A program made the position numbers and the translations under genes. 64,000 nt of DNA from CAMDPA01 sp964574325 (lineage in GTDB: Bacteria > Pseudomonadota > Alphaproteobacteria > Rhizobiales > Hyphomicrobiaceae): assembly GCA_964574325.1 (NCBI GenBank), contig CAZNMY010000020.1, positions 1 to 64,000 of the forward strand, in the 5' to 3' direction. Shown in pieces: positions 42,942 through 50,569 of the stretch. The notes beneath the pieces are model-generated. The model saw nothing but the letters and a program-made list of their open reading frames with translations, did no database searches and was not told the DNA's origin. Each line of letters starts with the position of its first letter. Position 1 is the first letter of the stretch.

Positions 42942-44927
42942 CTATTCATCGAGCCGTACCAGCACCGTCCCCTCCTGCACGAGGTCGCCGGCAGCTGCCA
43001 TCACCTCTGCGATCCGGCCGTCGCGTGGGGCGATCAGCGTATGCTCCATCTTCATCGCTTCGAGGACGATCAGCGGATCGCCCTTCACGACAGCTTGCCC
43101 CGCCGACGCTTTCACGACCTTCACCAACCCCGGGATCGGCGCCACCACGCGATCCTCACCGGCCGCATCGTCCTCGAGCGCGCCGAGCGCATCGGGCACC
43201 GTGAAACGTGCGCTGCGGCCACTTACGTAGACAGCGATTTCAGCGCCCGCGAGAACGACCTCCGCTTCGCGCGTCACGCCTTCCGCTTCGTAGCGTACAT
43301 GCGATCCTTCGCGCCGATCCCCGCACAGCACGAAACCGAAGCTCTCACCGCGGCTCGTCACCGCGATGTGCTTTTCATCCCGCACCTCGACCGCCGATTC
43401 GATTCGCTCCTCGCCATGAACGAGCAGTGCGTGCAGAACCGCCGCCCCCCATTGCCGCCACCCGATCATCGACGCCCACGGATCGCTCGACGATGCCGCC
43501 GCCCTCACAACGCCGCACGCCACAGCCGCCGCCAGCGCGATCGTCTCGATGTCCGGTTTCCCGCCGGCCGTGAGCACACCGATTTCGCGTTCGATCAGCC
43601 CCGTATCGACATCGCCCGCGACGAACGCGGGATGCCGCGCCAACGCCGCAAGAAACGCAATGTTCGTCACCGAGCCCGATGCGCGCGTGGCTTCCAGCGC
43701 GCGCGACAGCTTCCGCAGCGCCGACGCGCGATCGCGCCCGTGCACGATCACCTTCGCGATCATCGGATCGTAGTACGGCGTGATCTCGTCGCCCGCACGA
43801 ACGCCCGTATCGACCCGCGCGAGTTGCACCGGCAGTTCCAGATGCGTCAGCTTTCCGGTGGCCGGCGCGAAGTTGCGCTCCGCATCCTCCGCATAGATCC
43901 GCGCCTCGAACGCGTGCCCGCGAACGGCGAGCTGCTCCTGCCGCAGCGTGAACTTCTCGCCAGCGGCAACGCGCAACTGCCACGCGACGAGATCGTGCCC
44001 GGTGATCGCCTCCGTCACCGGATGCTCGACCTGCAGCCGCGTATTCATCTCCATGAAGTAGAAGCGATCGGCTCTGAGCCCCTCGCTCGCATCGACGATG
44101 AATTCCACCGTGCCCGCCCCGCGATAGCCGACGGCCAGCGCCGCCTTCACGGCAGCTTCGCCCATCGCCGCGCGCATTTCGGCCGTCATCCCCGGCGCGG
44201 GCGCTTCCTCGATCACTTTCTGATGTCGCCGCTGCAGCGAGCAATCGCGCTCGAACAGATGCACCGCGTTGCCGTGCGCGTCGGCGAACACCTGCACCTC
44301 GATATGCCGTGGCCGAGACACGTAAGCCTCGACGATCACGCCGGCATCCCCGAAGCTCGACGTCGCCTCGCGCTGCGCACTCTCCAGCGCCGCCGCGAAA
44401 TCCTGCGGCCGCTCTACCCGCCGCATACCCTTGCCGCCGCCGCCCGCCCGCGCCTTGATCAGCACGGGATAGCCGATGCGCTCCGCCTCTTCGGCGAGGA
44501 CAGCGAAGTCCTGAGCCTCGCCGTGATAGCCCGGCACGACCGGCACGCCAGCCGCCACCATCAGCCGCTTGGCCGCATCCTTCAGGCCCATCGCGCGAAT
44601 AGCGCCAGCGGGCGGCCCGATGAAAACGAGCCCCGCCGCCTCGCACGCCTCGACGAAGGCGTGGTTCTCCGACAGGAAACCGTAGCCGGGATGGATCGCC
44701 TGCGCGCCGGCACGCTTCGCCGCCGCGATGATCGCCTGAGCGTTCAGATAGCTTTCCGCTGCCGGTGGCGGTCCAATCCTGTAGGCTTCGTCGGCGACCT
44801 CGACGTGCATCGAGCGGGCGTCGGCATCCGAATAGACCGCGACGCACCGAATACCGAGCCGCCGCGCGGTGCGGATGATCCGGACGGCGATCTCGCCGCG
44901 ATTGGCGATCAGGATGGTGTTGAACAT
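42942..44927 (-). CDS. Biotin-dependent acyl-CoA carboxylase, biotin-containing subunit
   Basis: The 661-residue protein has biotin carboxylase domains (IANRGEIAVRII start; GGGGKGM ATP-grasp loop at about 161-167; MEMNTRLQVEH; EARIYAED) and a C-terminal biotinyl domain with the acceptor lysine in EAMKMEH. This is the alpha subunit of a 3-methylcrotonyl-, propionyl- or acetyl-CoA type carboxylase; the architecture best matches methylcrotonyl- or geranyl-CoA carboxylase. No carboxyltransferase beta subunit or acyl-CoA dehydrogenase gene is present nearby, so its partner must lie elsewhere. The ATG at 44925-44927 has no clear ribosome-binding site. Confidence 0.94.
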   Translation of the reverse strand: MFNTILIANRGEIAVRIIRTARRLGIRCVAVYSDADARSMHVEVADEAYRIGPPPAAESYLNAQAIIAAAKRAGAQAIHPGYGFLSENHAFVEACEAAGLVFIGPPAGAIRAMGLKDAAKRLMVAAGVPVVPGYHGEAQDFAVLAEEAERIGYPVLIKARAGGGGKGMRRVERPQDFAAALESAQREATSSFGDAGVIVEAYVSRPRHIEVQVFADAHGNAVHLFERDCSLQRRHQKVIEEAPAPGMTAEMRAAMGEAAVKAALAVGYRGAGTVEFIVDASEGLRADRFYFMEMNTRLQVEHPVTEAITGHDLVAWQLRVAAGEKFTLRQEQLAVRGHAFEARIYAEDAERNFAPATGKLTHLELPVQLARVDTGVRAGDEITPYYDPMIAKVIVHGRDRASALRKLSRALEATRASGSVTNIAFLAALARHPAFVAGDVDTGLIEREIGVLTAGGKPDIETIALAAAVACGVVRAAASSSDPWASMIGWRQWGAAVLHALLVHGEERIESAVEVRDEKHIAVTSRGESFGFVLCGDRREGSHVRYEAEGVTREAEVVLAGAEIAVYVSGRSARFTVPDALGALEDDAAGEDRVVAPIPGLVKVVKASAGQAVVKGDPLIVLEAMKMEHTLIAPRDGRIAEVMAAAGDLVQEGTVLVRLDE

Positions 44928-45075
44928 GGAGTATCAGCCGCAGCCGGATTGAATGGTTTCGACACCGACTATAGCAAGAACACTTCGGCCAGCATTCGCC
45001 AATCGCAGCCGCACATCGGGTTGCACCAGGATGAGCCAGGTATCGCCGTCACGCCAGACAACGAGGTCGAAAAAG

Positions 45076-45642
45076 ATGCCCCCTCCCCGCATCTATCTGG
45101 CCGGTCCCGAGGTGTTCCTGCCCAACGCCAACGAAGCCGGCCGCATCAAATGCGCGGTTGCAGCCGAGTACGGACTGGAAGGCGTCTACCCCCTCGACGC
45201 CAGCCTCGACCTGTCCGGCCTCGACAAGCGCGCGCAAGCCACACTCATCTCGCGCAGCAACGAGGACCTGATGCGCTCCTGCGTTGCCGTCATCGCGAAC
45301 CTCACGCCGTTCCGCGGCGCTTCCGCCGACGCCGGCACCGCCTTCGAGGTCGGCTTCATGCGCGCGCTCGGCCGCACCGTGCTCGGCTACACCAACACCC
45401 CACTCGACTACGTGCCCCGCGCCGAAAGCGTGCGCGCGCAGCCGCGCCTTCCCTTCGACGCCGATGCCTCCGCAGTCGCCATCGAGGATTTCGATTTGGC
45501 GGAAAATCTGATGATCGAAATCGCCATCGAAGCCTCCGGCAGCCGCCTCGTCCGCCACCATGCCCCCGCAGGCCAGGAAATGACCGACCTCACCGCTTTT
45601 CGCATCTGCCTCGATGAAGCCCGGCGGCTGTTGCTGGTGTAG
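45076..45642 (+). CDS. Nucleoside 2-deoxyribosyltransferase-like protein
   Basis: A 188-residue protein with the family's IYLAGPEVFLP opening, YPLDASL, and the catalytic-Glu segment GTAFEVGFMRALG (about residues 88-100). Family enzymes transfer deoxyribose between bases or hydrolyse nucleoside monophosphates in salvage and sanitation. The ATG at 45076 follows GAGGT; the open frame upstream is not coding. It diverges from the carboxylase gene. A MITE-like repeat follows 54 bp after its stop. Confidence 0.85.
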   Translation: MPPPRIYLAGPEVFLPNANEAGRIKCAVAAEYGLEGVYPLDASLDLSGLDKRAQATLISRSNEDLMRSCVAVIANLTPFRGASADAGTAFEVGFMRALGRTVLGYTNTPLDYVPRAESVRAQPRLPFDADASAVAIEDFDLAENLMIEIAIEASGSRLVRHHAPAGQEMTDLTAFRICLDEARRLLLV

Positions 45643-45695
45643 GACGAGCTAGAGCGCTATCTGGTTGATGAGAACCGTATCCGCAAAACCGGCGC

Positions 45696-45803
45696 CGTAG
45701 GTCGGGTCAAGGCCCTACCGCGACCCGACATTTTCCGGCATACCGTGGAAATTGGGTCGCTCCCGGCTCGCGCTCCGCGCGTCCGGGGTTGACCCAACCT
45801 ACG
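45696..45803. repeat. 108-bp MITE-like element with 15-bp terminal inverted repeats
   Basis: The left end CGTAGGTCGGGTCAA (45696-45710) and the right end TTGACCCAACCTACG (45789-45803) are inverted repeats with 14 of 15 bases matching. The interior has further palindromic pieces and no reading frame. It fills much of the 303-bp spacer between the deoxyribosyltransferase-like gene and the molybdenum hydroxylase operon. I see no clear target-site duplication, and no transposase in the window has these ends. Confidence 0.65.
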
Positions 45804-45945
45804 TGAACGGCGCCCTCGCTCCCCGCAGGCCTCCCCGCCAGATCCGCACAGCGCTGTCTCCCCCTGTCGACGCGCCCGCCCAAGTGCGATAGACGGTCGA
45901 AATGCCGATTCACCCATCCCTCCAAGGCGACAGCTCACAGCGGAT

Positions 45946-46824
45946 ATGAAGACCGCCCCATTCGAATATTCGAGGCCCCAGACGCTCGACGAAGCCTGTG
46001 CGCTTCTCGCAGCCGACCCGGACTCGCGCCTCATCGCCGGTGGCCAGACGCTGGTGCCGATGATGGCCATGCGGCTCGCCCGCCCGTCACGCCTGATCGA
46101 CATCCAGCGCATCGGCGAGCTAGCCGGTATCCGCGAGGACGGTGACGTCATCGCCATCGGCGCGGTTACACGGCAGGTCGCGGCCGAACGCTCGGCCCTC
46201 GTCGCCGCGAAGCTGCCGTTGCTCGCAGCCGCGATCCCCTGGGTCGGACACGCACCGACGCGGGCACGCGGCACCGTCGGCGGCTCCATCGCCAACGCCG
46301 ATCCCGCAGCCGAGATTCCGCTCGTCCTCGCCACGCTTGGCGGTCACGTCGTGATCAAGGAAGGCAAGGAGCGTCGCGCCGTCACGATGCCGGACCTCGT
46401 GCTCGGCCCGATGACCACATCCGTTCCCGCCGCCGGCTGCATCGTGGAAGCGCGTTTCCCCGTCTGGAACGACAGGCGTATCGGCGTCGGATTCCACGAA
46501 GTCAGCGCCCGCAAGAGCGACTTCGCGTATGTCTCCGCCGCAGCCCAGGTAGCACTCGACGACGCCGGCCGCTGCACCCGCCTCGCCCTCGGCATCGGCG
46601 GTGCCACACCGGTCCCGACGCGCCTCGACAGCGTCGAGACCGCCTTGAAGGGCCAGACCATCACGGCCGAGAAGATCCGCGCCGCGGTGAGCGAAGCCAT
46701 GTCCGGGCTCGAGATCATGCGCGACAGCCACGCCACCGACGCCTACCGCCGCCGCGTCGCCATCGGCCTCGCCGAACGCGCTGTTCTCGATGCCGTCGCC
46801 AACGCCAAGGGAGGCCGCGCGTGA
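45946..46824 (+). CDS. Molybdenum hydroxylase FAD subunit (CoxM-like)
   Basis: The 292-residue medium subunit of a xanthine-dehydrogenase-type hydroxylase. It has the FAD-binding motifs LIAGGQTLVP (about residues 29-38) and GTVGGSIANADPAAE (about 109-123), followed by the CO-dehydrogenase flavoprotein C-terminal domain. This subunit passes electrons from the iron-sulfur subunit to an acceptor. Its stop overlaps the GTG start of the next gene by four bases (GTGA), indicating coupled translation. No maturation genes such as xdhC or coxDEF are adjacent. Confidence 0.92.
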   Translation: MKTAPFEYSRPQTLDEACALLAADPDSRLIAGGQTLVPMMAMRLARPSRLIDIQRIGELAGIREDGDVIAIGAVTRQVAAERSALVAAKLPLLAAAIPWVGHAPTRARGTVGGSIANADPAAEIPLVLATLGGHVVIKEGKERRAVTMPDLVLGPMTTSVPAAGCIVEARFPVWNDRRIGVGFHEVSARKSDFAYVSAAAQVALDDAGRCTRLALGIGGATPVPTRLDSVETALKGQTITAEKIRAAVSEAMSGLEIMRDSHATDAYRRRVAIGLAERAVLDAVANAKGGRA

Positions 46825-47306
46825 AAGTCGAACTCAACGTCAACGGCGCCACGCACACGACCGAGGTGGAGACGCGCACCACATTGCTCGACTGCATCCG
46901 CGACAACCTCGATCTCACCGGCGCACATACCGGCTGCGAGCACGGTGTCTGCGGCGCGTGCACGGTTCTCATCGACGGCGAGCCTGCACGCTCGTGCCTG
47001 ATCTTCGCCTGCCAGGCCGACGGCTACGAGATCACCACGATCGAGGCTCTCGCGCCCGCACCCGGCGAACTCGGCATCATCCAGGACGCGTTCTGCGAAA
47101 TGCACGGCATGCAATGCGGCTACTGCACGCCCGCGATGATCCTCACGGCGCACGCACTCCTGAAACGCAACGCAGCGCCCACGCGCGAAGACATCGTCGA
47201 CGCCATCTCCGGCAACATCTGCCGCTGCACCGGCTACGGACAGATCGTCGAGTCGATCGAACTCGCCGCGCAGCGCATGCGCGGCACGAACGAGGCCGCG
47301 CCGTAA
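46821..47306 (+). CDS. Molybdenum hydroxylase 2Fe-2S subunit (CoxS-like)
   Basis: The 161-residue small subunit has two [2Fe-2S] clusters. The plant-type cluster ligands are Cys39, Cys44, Cys47 and Cys59 (TGCEHGVCGACTVL). The second cluster uses Cys99, Cys102, Cys134 and Cys136 (CGYC, CRCTGY). All eight cysteines are present. It starts at GTG 46821 inside the end of the preceding gene. After its stop, a composite repeat separates it by 148 bp from the large subunit. Confidence 0.95.
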   Translation: MKVELNVNGATHTTEVETRTTLLDCIRDNLDLTGAHTGCEHGVCGACTVLIDGEPARSCLIFACQADGYEITTIEALAPAPGELGIIQDAFCEMHGMQCGYCTPAMILTAHALLKRNAAPTREDIVDAISGNICRCTGYGQIVESIELAAQRMRGTNEAAP

Positions 47307-47328
47307 TGCATGCAAAACCTGACGTCTT

Positions 47329-47443
47329 CTCCTCCCCCCTTGTGGGGGAGGTGGCCCGTAGGGCCGGAGGGGGGTGCCATTCGCACACCGCTCTCGCCTT
47401 TCTTACCCCCACCCCCGACCCCTCCCCACAAGGGGGAGGGGGG
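47329..47443. repeat. CTCCCCC-type palindromic repeats between small and large hydroxylase subunits
   Basis: A 50-bp copy (47329-47378) with arms CCCCCCTTG...GGGGGAGG and GGCCCGTAGGGCC is followed by a partial inverted copy (47407-47443, CCCCTCCCCACAAGGGGGAGG, shown in part). A near-identical copy occurs at 54000-54049. The right end of the second copy, GGAGGGGGGCAGG, lies only a few bases upstream of the large-subunit ATG at 47455, so the repeat itself supplies the Shine-Dalgarno sequence. Confidence 0.8.
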
Positions 47444-47454
47444 CAGGTACACCC

Positions 47455-49881
47455 ATGACCACCCCCACCAACTTCCGCTACATCGGCAAGCCCCGCCGCG
47501 TCCGCGAGGACCGCCGCTTCGTCGTCGGCAAAGGCAAGTACGTCGCCGACGTGAAACTCGACGGCACGCTCCACGTTGCGCTGGTCCCGTCGCAACACCC
47601 GGCCGCGAAAATACTGAAGATCGATGCCTCGGCCGCGCTCGCGATGCCGGGCGTCCATTACGTTCTGACCGGTGACGAGTTGTCGAAGGCGGTCGAGCCG
47701 ATGATGAACGGCTTGAACACGCCGAAGGTGCGCCGCTTCTCCCTCGCGGTCGGCCAGACCCGCTACATGAGCGAATGGGTTGCCGCCGTCGTGGCCGACA
47801 CCCGCGCGCTGGCAGAGGACGCCGCCGAACTGGTCGAGGTCGACTACGAGCCCCTGCCGTTCGTGATCGACAACGAGGAAGCCTACGACAAGTCCTCGCC
47901 CCTCGTGCACGAGGAGCACGGCACCAATACGCTTCTCGACAAGACGTTCGTGTGGGGAGAGGTCGACAAGGATTTCGCGGCGAGCCCGAAAAAGCTGAAG
48001 TTCCGCGTCACCTGGGGCCGCAGTGCAACCGTGCCGATCGAGACGTTCGGCGTTATCACCCGCTGGGACCCCTGGCGCGAGATCCTCGAAGTCTGGGCGT
48101 CGATCCAGATGCCGAAGTATTCCGACCAGATCGCGCGCGCATTGCGTATTCCCGCGACCCAGGTCCGCGTCTACCAGGACGTCGATGTCGGCGGCAGCTA
48201 TGGCGTCAAGCGCGGCATCAAGCACACGGTGCTCGCAGCCTATCTCGCCCGCAAGCTCGGCCGCCCCGTGCGGCTGATCGAGGACCGGCTCGAGAACATG
48301 CGCGCCGGCGACATGCACGGCCCCGACCGAATCTTCGATGTCGAAATCGCCCACGACAACGACGGCCTCATCAAGGCGATGCGGATGCGCGCGCTGGACA
48401 ACGTCGGCGCTTATGCCGGTCGCTCACCGTTCCAGCTGGGCAAGCCGATCGGCGCGATCTGCGGCCCCTACACGATGCAGAGCGTGCAGTACCACGCGGT
48501 CTCCGTGCTCTCGAACAAGGCAGCGCAGGAAGCCGTGCGCGGCTTCGGTCAGGCGCCGACGAACTACGCGATCGAGACGGCCCTCAACAAGGTCGCCGAG
48601 GCCGTCGGCATCGACCGCCTCGAAGTCCGCCGTCGCAACCTGATAAAGACCGAGCAGTTCCCCTACCTGATCCCCTCGGGCACCACATACGACAGCGGCG
48701 AGTATCACACCGTCCTCGACAAGACGCTCGCGCACGTGGGCGGCTGGAACGCGCTGATCGCGGAACGCGACAGTTTGCGCAAAGCAGGTCAACTCGCCGG
48801 TGTCGGCATCGCCGCGTGCCTCGAGCCGTCGGGCGGCAACTCGTCGTTCGAGCCGCTACTCAATCCCGCCAACACGACGACGACGTGGATGGATTCCGTC
48901 CGCGTCATGATCGACGGCGTCGGTTCGGTCACCGCGACGATACACACCACCTCCGCAGGCCAGGCCCACGAGCAGCTCTGCGCGACGGCGCTCGGCGAGG
49001 TTCTCGAAATCGATCCCGACCGCTTCCGCATCGTGCGCGCCGACAGTCTCACGTCGCTGCCGTCGAACTCGCCCGTCGGCAGCCGCATGGCCGTGATGCT
49101 CGGTGGCGCCTGCTTCAACGCAGGCAACAAGATGAAGGCGAAGCTGGTCAAGATCGCTGCCAAGCGCTTCGGTGTCGACGAAACCGCGGTCGAATACAGC
49201 GAAGGCCGCTGCATCGAGAAAGCCACTGGTAAAGCGCTCGAGTGGATGGATCTCGTGACCATCGCCCACCGCCACTTCCACGAATTGCCCGAAGGCATGG
49301 AACCGGGCCTCGAAGTGTCAGCCGTCTATCAGGTCCCCACCGGCAACAAGCTCCCCGAGAACGACCGGGTGCAGATGTACCCGTGCCATTCTTTCGAATT
49401 CCACCTCGTCCTGCTCGTCCTCGATCCGGTGACGGCCAAGCCCGAGATCAAGCGGTACGTCATCGGCCACGATTGCGGCGTGCAGATCAACCCGCTCGTC
49501 GTCAAGGGCATGACGCTCGGCGGCATCGCTCATGGGCTCGGCGCGACGCTGCTCGAAGAGTTCGTCTACGACAGCGAGGGCCAGATGATGAGCCAGTCGC
49601 TGATGGACTACCTGCTGCCGTCATCACACGAGGTGCCCAAGGTCGAGATCGTGCACCACTGCACGCCCTCGCCGGTCTCCGTGTTCGGCCAGAAGGGCTC
49701 CGGCGAGTCGGGCTATCTCGGTTCGCCCGCCGCCATCTCCAGCGCCATCAACGACGCCGTAGCGCCCCTCGGCCTCTCCTTCGACAAGCTCCCGATCCGC
49801 ATCTCCGCGCTCGGCGATGCGATTGCGTCAAGGCTGGGTTCAGACCCCGCGGGTCTGACCCCACGTCCGAACAGCGACTGA
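47455..49881 (+). CDS. Molybdenum hydroxylase catalytic subunit (CoxL-like)
   Basis: The 808-residue molybdopterin-binding subunit has the family's KPRRVREDRRFVVGKGKYV start, VGGSYGVKRG, VRGFGQAPTNYAIE and the catalytic Glu in GSGESGYLGSPAA. The AYxCSFR loop of true CO dehydrogenases is absent (VRGFGQAP instead), so it is a related hydroxylase, perhaps for an aromatic or N-heterocycle. The ATG at 47455 uses a ribosome-binding site in a repeat. The last 14 or so residues (GSDPAGLTPRPNSD) are encoded by a GGGTCAGACCC-type palindrome and are unlikely to be ancestral. Confidence 0.93.
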   Translation: MTTPTNFRYIGKPRRVREDRRFVVGKGKYVADVKLDGTLHVALVPSQHPAAKILKIDASAALAMPGVHYVLTGDELSKAVEPMMNGLNTPKVRRFSLAVGQTRYMSEWVAAVVADTRALAEDAAELVEVDYEPLPFVIDNEEAYDKSSPLVHEEHGTNTLLDKTFVWGEVDKDFAASPKKLKFRVTWGRSATVPIETFGVITRWDPWREILEVWASIQMPKYSDQIARALRIPATQVRVYQDVDVGGSYGVKRGIKHTVLAAYLARKLGRPVRLIEDRLENMRAGDMHGPDRIFDVEIAHDNDGLIKAMRMRALDNVGAYAGRSPFQLGKPIGAICGPYTMQSVQYHAVSVLSNKAAQEAVRGFGQAPTNYAIETALNKVAEAVGIDRLEVRRRNLIKTEQFPYLIPSGTTYDSGEYHTVLDKTLAHVGGWNALIAERDSLRKAGQLAGVGIAACLEPSGGNSSFEPLLNPANTTTTWMDSVRVMIDGVGSVTATIHTTSAGQAHEQLCATALGEVLEIDPDRFRIVRADSLTSLPSNSPVGSRMAVMLGGACFNAGNKMKAKLVKIAAKRFGVDETAVEYSEGRCIEKATGKALEWMDLVTIAHRHFHELPEGMEPGLEVSAVYQVPTGNKLPENDRVQMYPCHSFEFHLVLLVLDPVTAKPEIKRYVIGHDCGVQINPLVVKGMTLGGIAHGLGATLLEEFVYDSEGQMMSQSLMDYLLPSSHEVPKVEIVHHCTPSPVSVFGQKGSGESGYLGSPAAISSAINDAVAPLGLSFDKLPIRISALGDAIASRLGSDPAGLTPRPNSD
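49836..49862. repeat. GGGTCAGACCC-type palindrome inside the large-subunit C-terminus
   Basis: GGGTTCAGACCCCGCGGGTCTGACCCC, here described in parts, pairs its two arms (49836-49847 and 49851-49861) with one bulge. It lies within the reading frame of the hydroxylase large subunit and encodes GSDPAGLTP near its end. It is a variant of the perfect copies at 13941-13965 and 49917-49941. Confidence 0.8.
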
Positions 49882-49916
49882 GCTGCAGGATTGTAACGTG
49901 CGCGACCGGTGCCATA

Positions 49917-49941
49917 GGGTCAGACCCGCAGGGTCTGACCC
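49917..49941. repeat. GGGTCAGACCC palindrome
   Basis: A perfect copy: arms GGGTCAGACCC (49917-49927) and GGGTCTGACCC (49931-49941), loop GCA, identical to the one at 13941-13965. It lies 36 bp after the hydroxylase stop and directly after the stop of the 51-residue gene on the other strand, so it could act as a bidirectional transcript end, though it lacks a U tract. Confidence 0.85.
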
Positions 49942-49946
49942 TGTCA

Positions 49947-50102
49947 CTATCGGCTGACGCCGCAGTCGGAAGACGCCGCCTGCGCGTGCGTGACGTGGAA
50001 GGGGTTTGCAACCGTTACCCATGGAACGATGGCCATGACGAAGAAGAACCCGAGTAGGAAGTACGGGATTGCGACGCGAGCTTCTTCGCGAACGGCGGCC
50101 AT
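49947..50102 (-). CDS. 51-residue single-pass membrane protein
   Basis: From the ATG at 50100-50102 the minus strand reads MAAVREEARVAIPYFLLGFF and on through a membrane segment (about residues 11-32, including FFFVMAIVPWVTVA) to a short tail ending SSDCGVSR and TAG at 49947-49949. A GGGGAG ribosome-binding site lies about nine bases upstream of the ATG. The tail has HAQAAS, which could be a signal-peptidase site, so it may be either a small anchored protein or a tiny exported peptide. Function unknown; family not recognised. Confidence 0.6.
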   Translation of the reverse strand: MAAVREEARVAIPYFLLGFFFVMAIVPWVTVANPFHVTHAQAASSDCGVSR

Positions 50103-50173
50103 TGTTCAACTCCCCATGTCAACTTCATTCCGACTTTTTCCACAGTAATGTTTCACGTCCACAACTGGCAATC

Positions 50174-50380
50174 TCAAAGTGTCAGCCTACACGCAATTGG
50201 TTCGCGCCCTGTTGCAGTTCGAACCTCGTCGGCCAGTGCTCGTCTGCCAATGCTCGCCGACAAGTGCTCGTCGACGATTGGCGGAACATGGAACGCCCTC
50301 GCCTCGCCGCCGCTCCACCAGGTCGCGGCCTGATCCGCGCCCCTCACGATCGCTTCCCAGCGTTGGTGAAGTGTCGACAT
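50174..50380 (-). CDS. Possible small hypothetical protein
   Basis: A 68-residue frame begins MSTLHQRWEAIVRGADQ and ends REPIACRLTL. The composition (balanced charges, Trp pair, no long Arg or Pro runs) is more protein-like than other frames in the surrounding 690-bp gap. There is no ribosome-binding site and I know no relatives. It may be a remnant. The rest of the 49882-50569 gap holds only palindromes and the 51-residue gene. Confidence 0.25.
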   Translation of the reverse strand: MSTLHQRWEAIVRGADQAATWWSGGEARAFHVPPIVDEHLSASIGRRALADEVRTATGREPIACRLTL

Positions 50381-50440
50381 CGGCCCGTGCCGCAGTTGGA
50401 CAGTGACCGGGATAGGCATTAGACCGGACTTCGAAACGGC

Positions 50441-50551
50441 GTCGGACCCTCCGGGTCCGGCACCGCAACGATCACGCGCCCGCCCTCGCCCGCGTAGCGC
50501 AATCCGAAGCACTCGAATTACCCCGGTGTCAGACCCGGAGGGTCCGATACC
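50441..50551. repeat. Two diverged GGACCC-type palindromes before the amidohydrolase gene
   Basis: GTCGGACCC-TCC-GGGTCCGGC (50441-50461) and GGTGTCAGACCC-GGA-GGGTCCGATACC (50525-50551), each described by arms, are relatives of the GGGTCAGACCC palindrome. With 49836-49862 and 49917-49941 there are four copies within 720 bp. The right copy ends 18 bp before the amidohydrolase start. Confidence 0.7.
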
Positions 50552-50569
50552 GCATCCCAGGAGCCCACC

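Noticed and set aside
43041..45617. An 858-codon plus-strand frame opposite the carboxylase gene
   Set aside because: It is antisense to a well-defined biotin carboxylase and has the Arg/His/Pro-rich composition of a shadow frame; its end overlaps the deoxyribosyltransferase-like gene.
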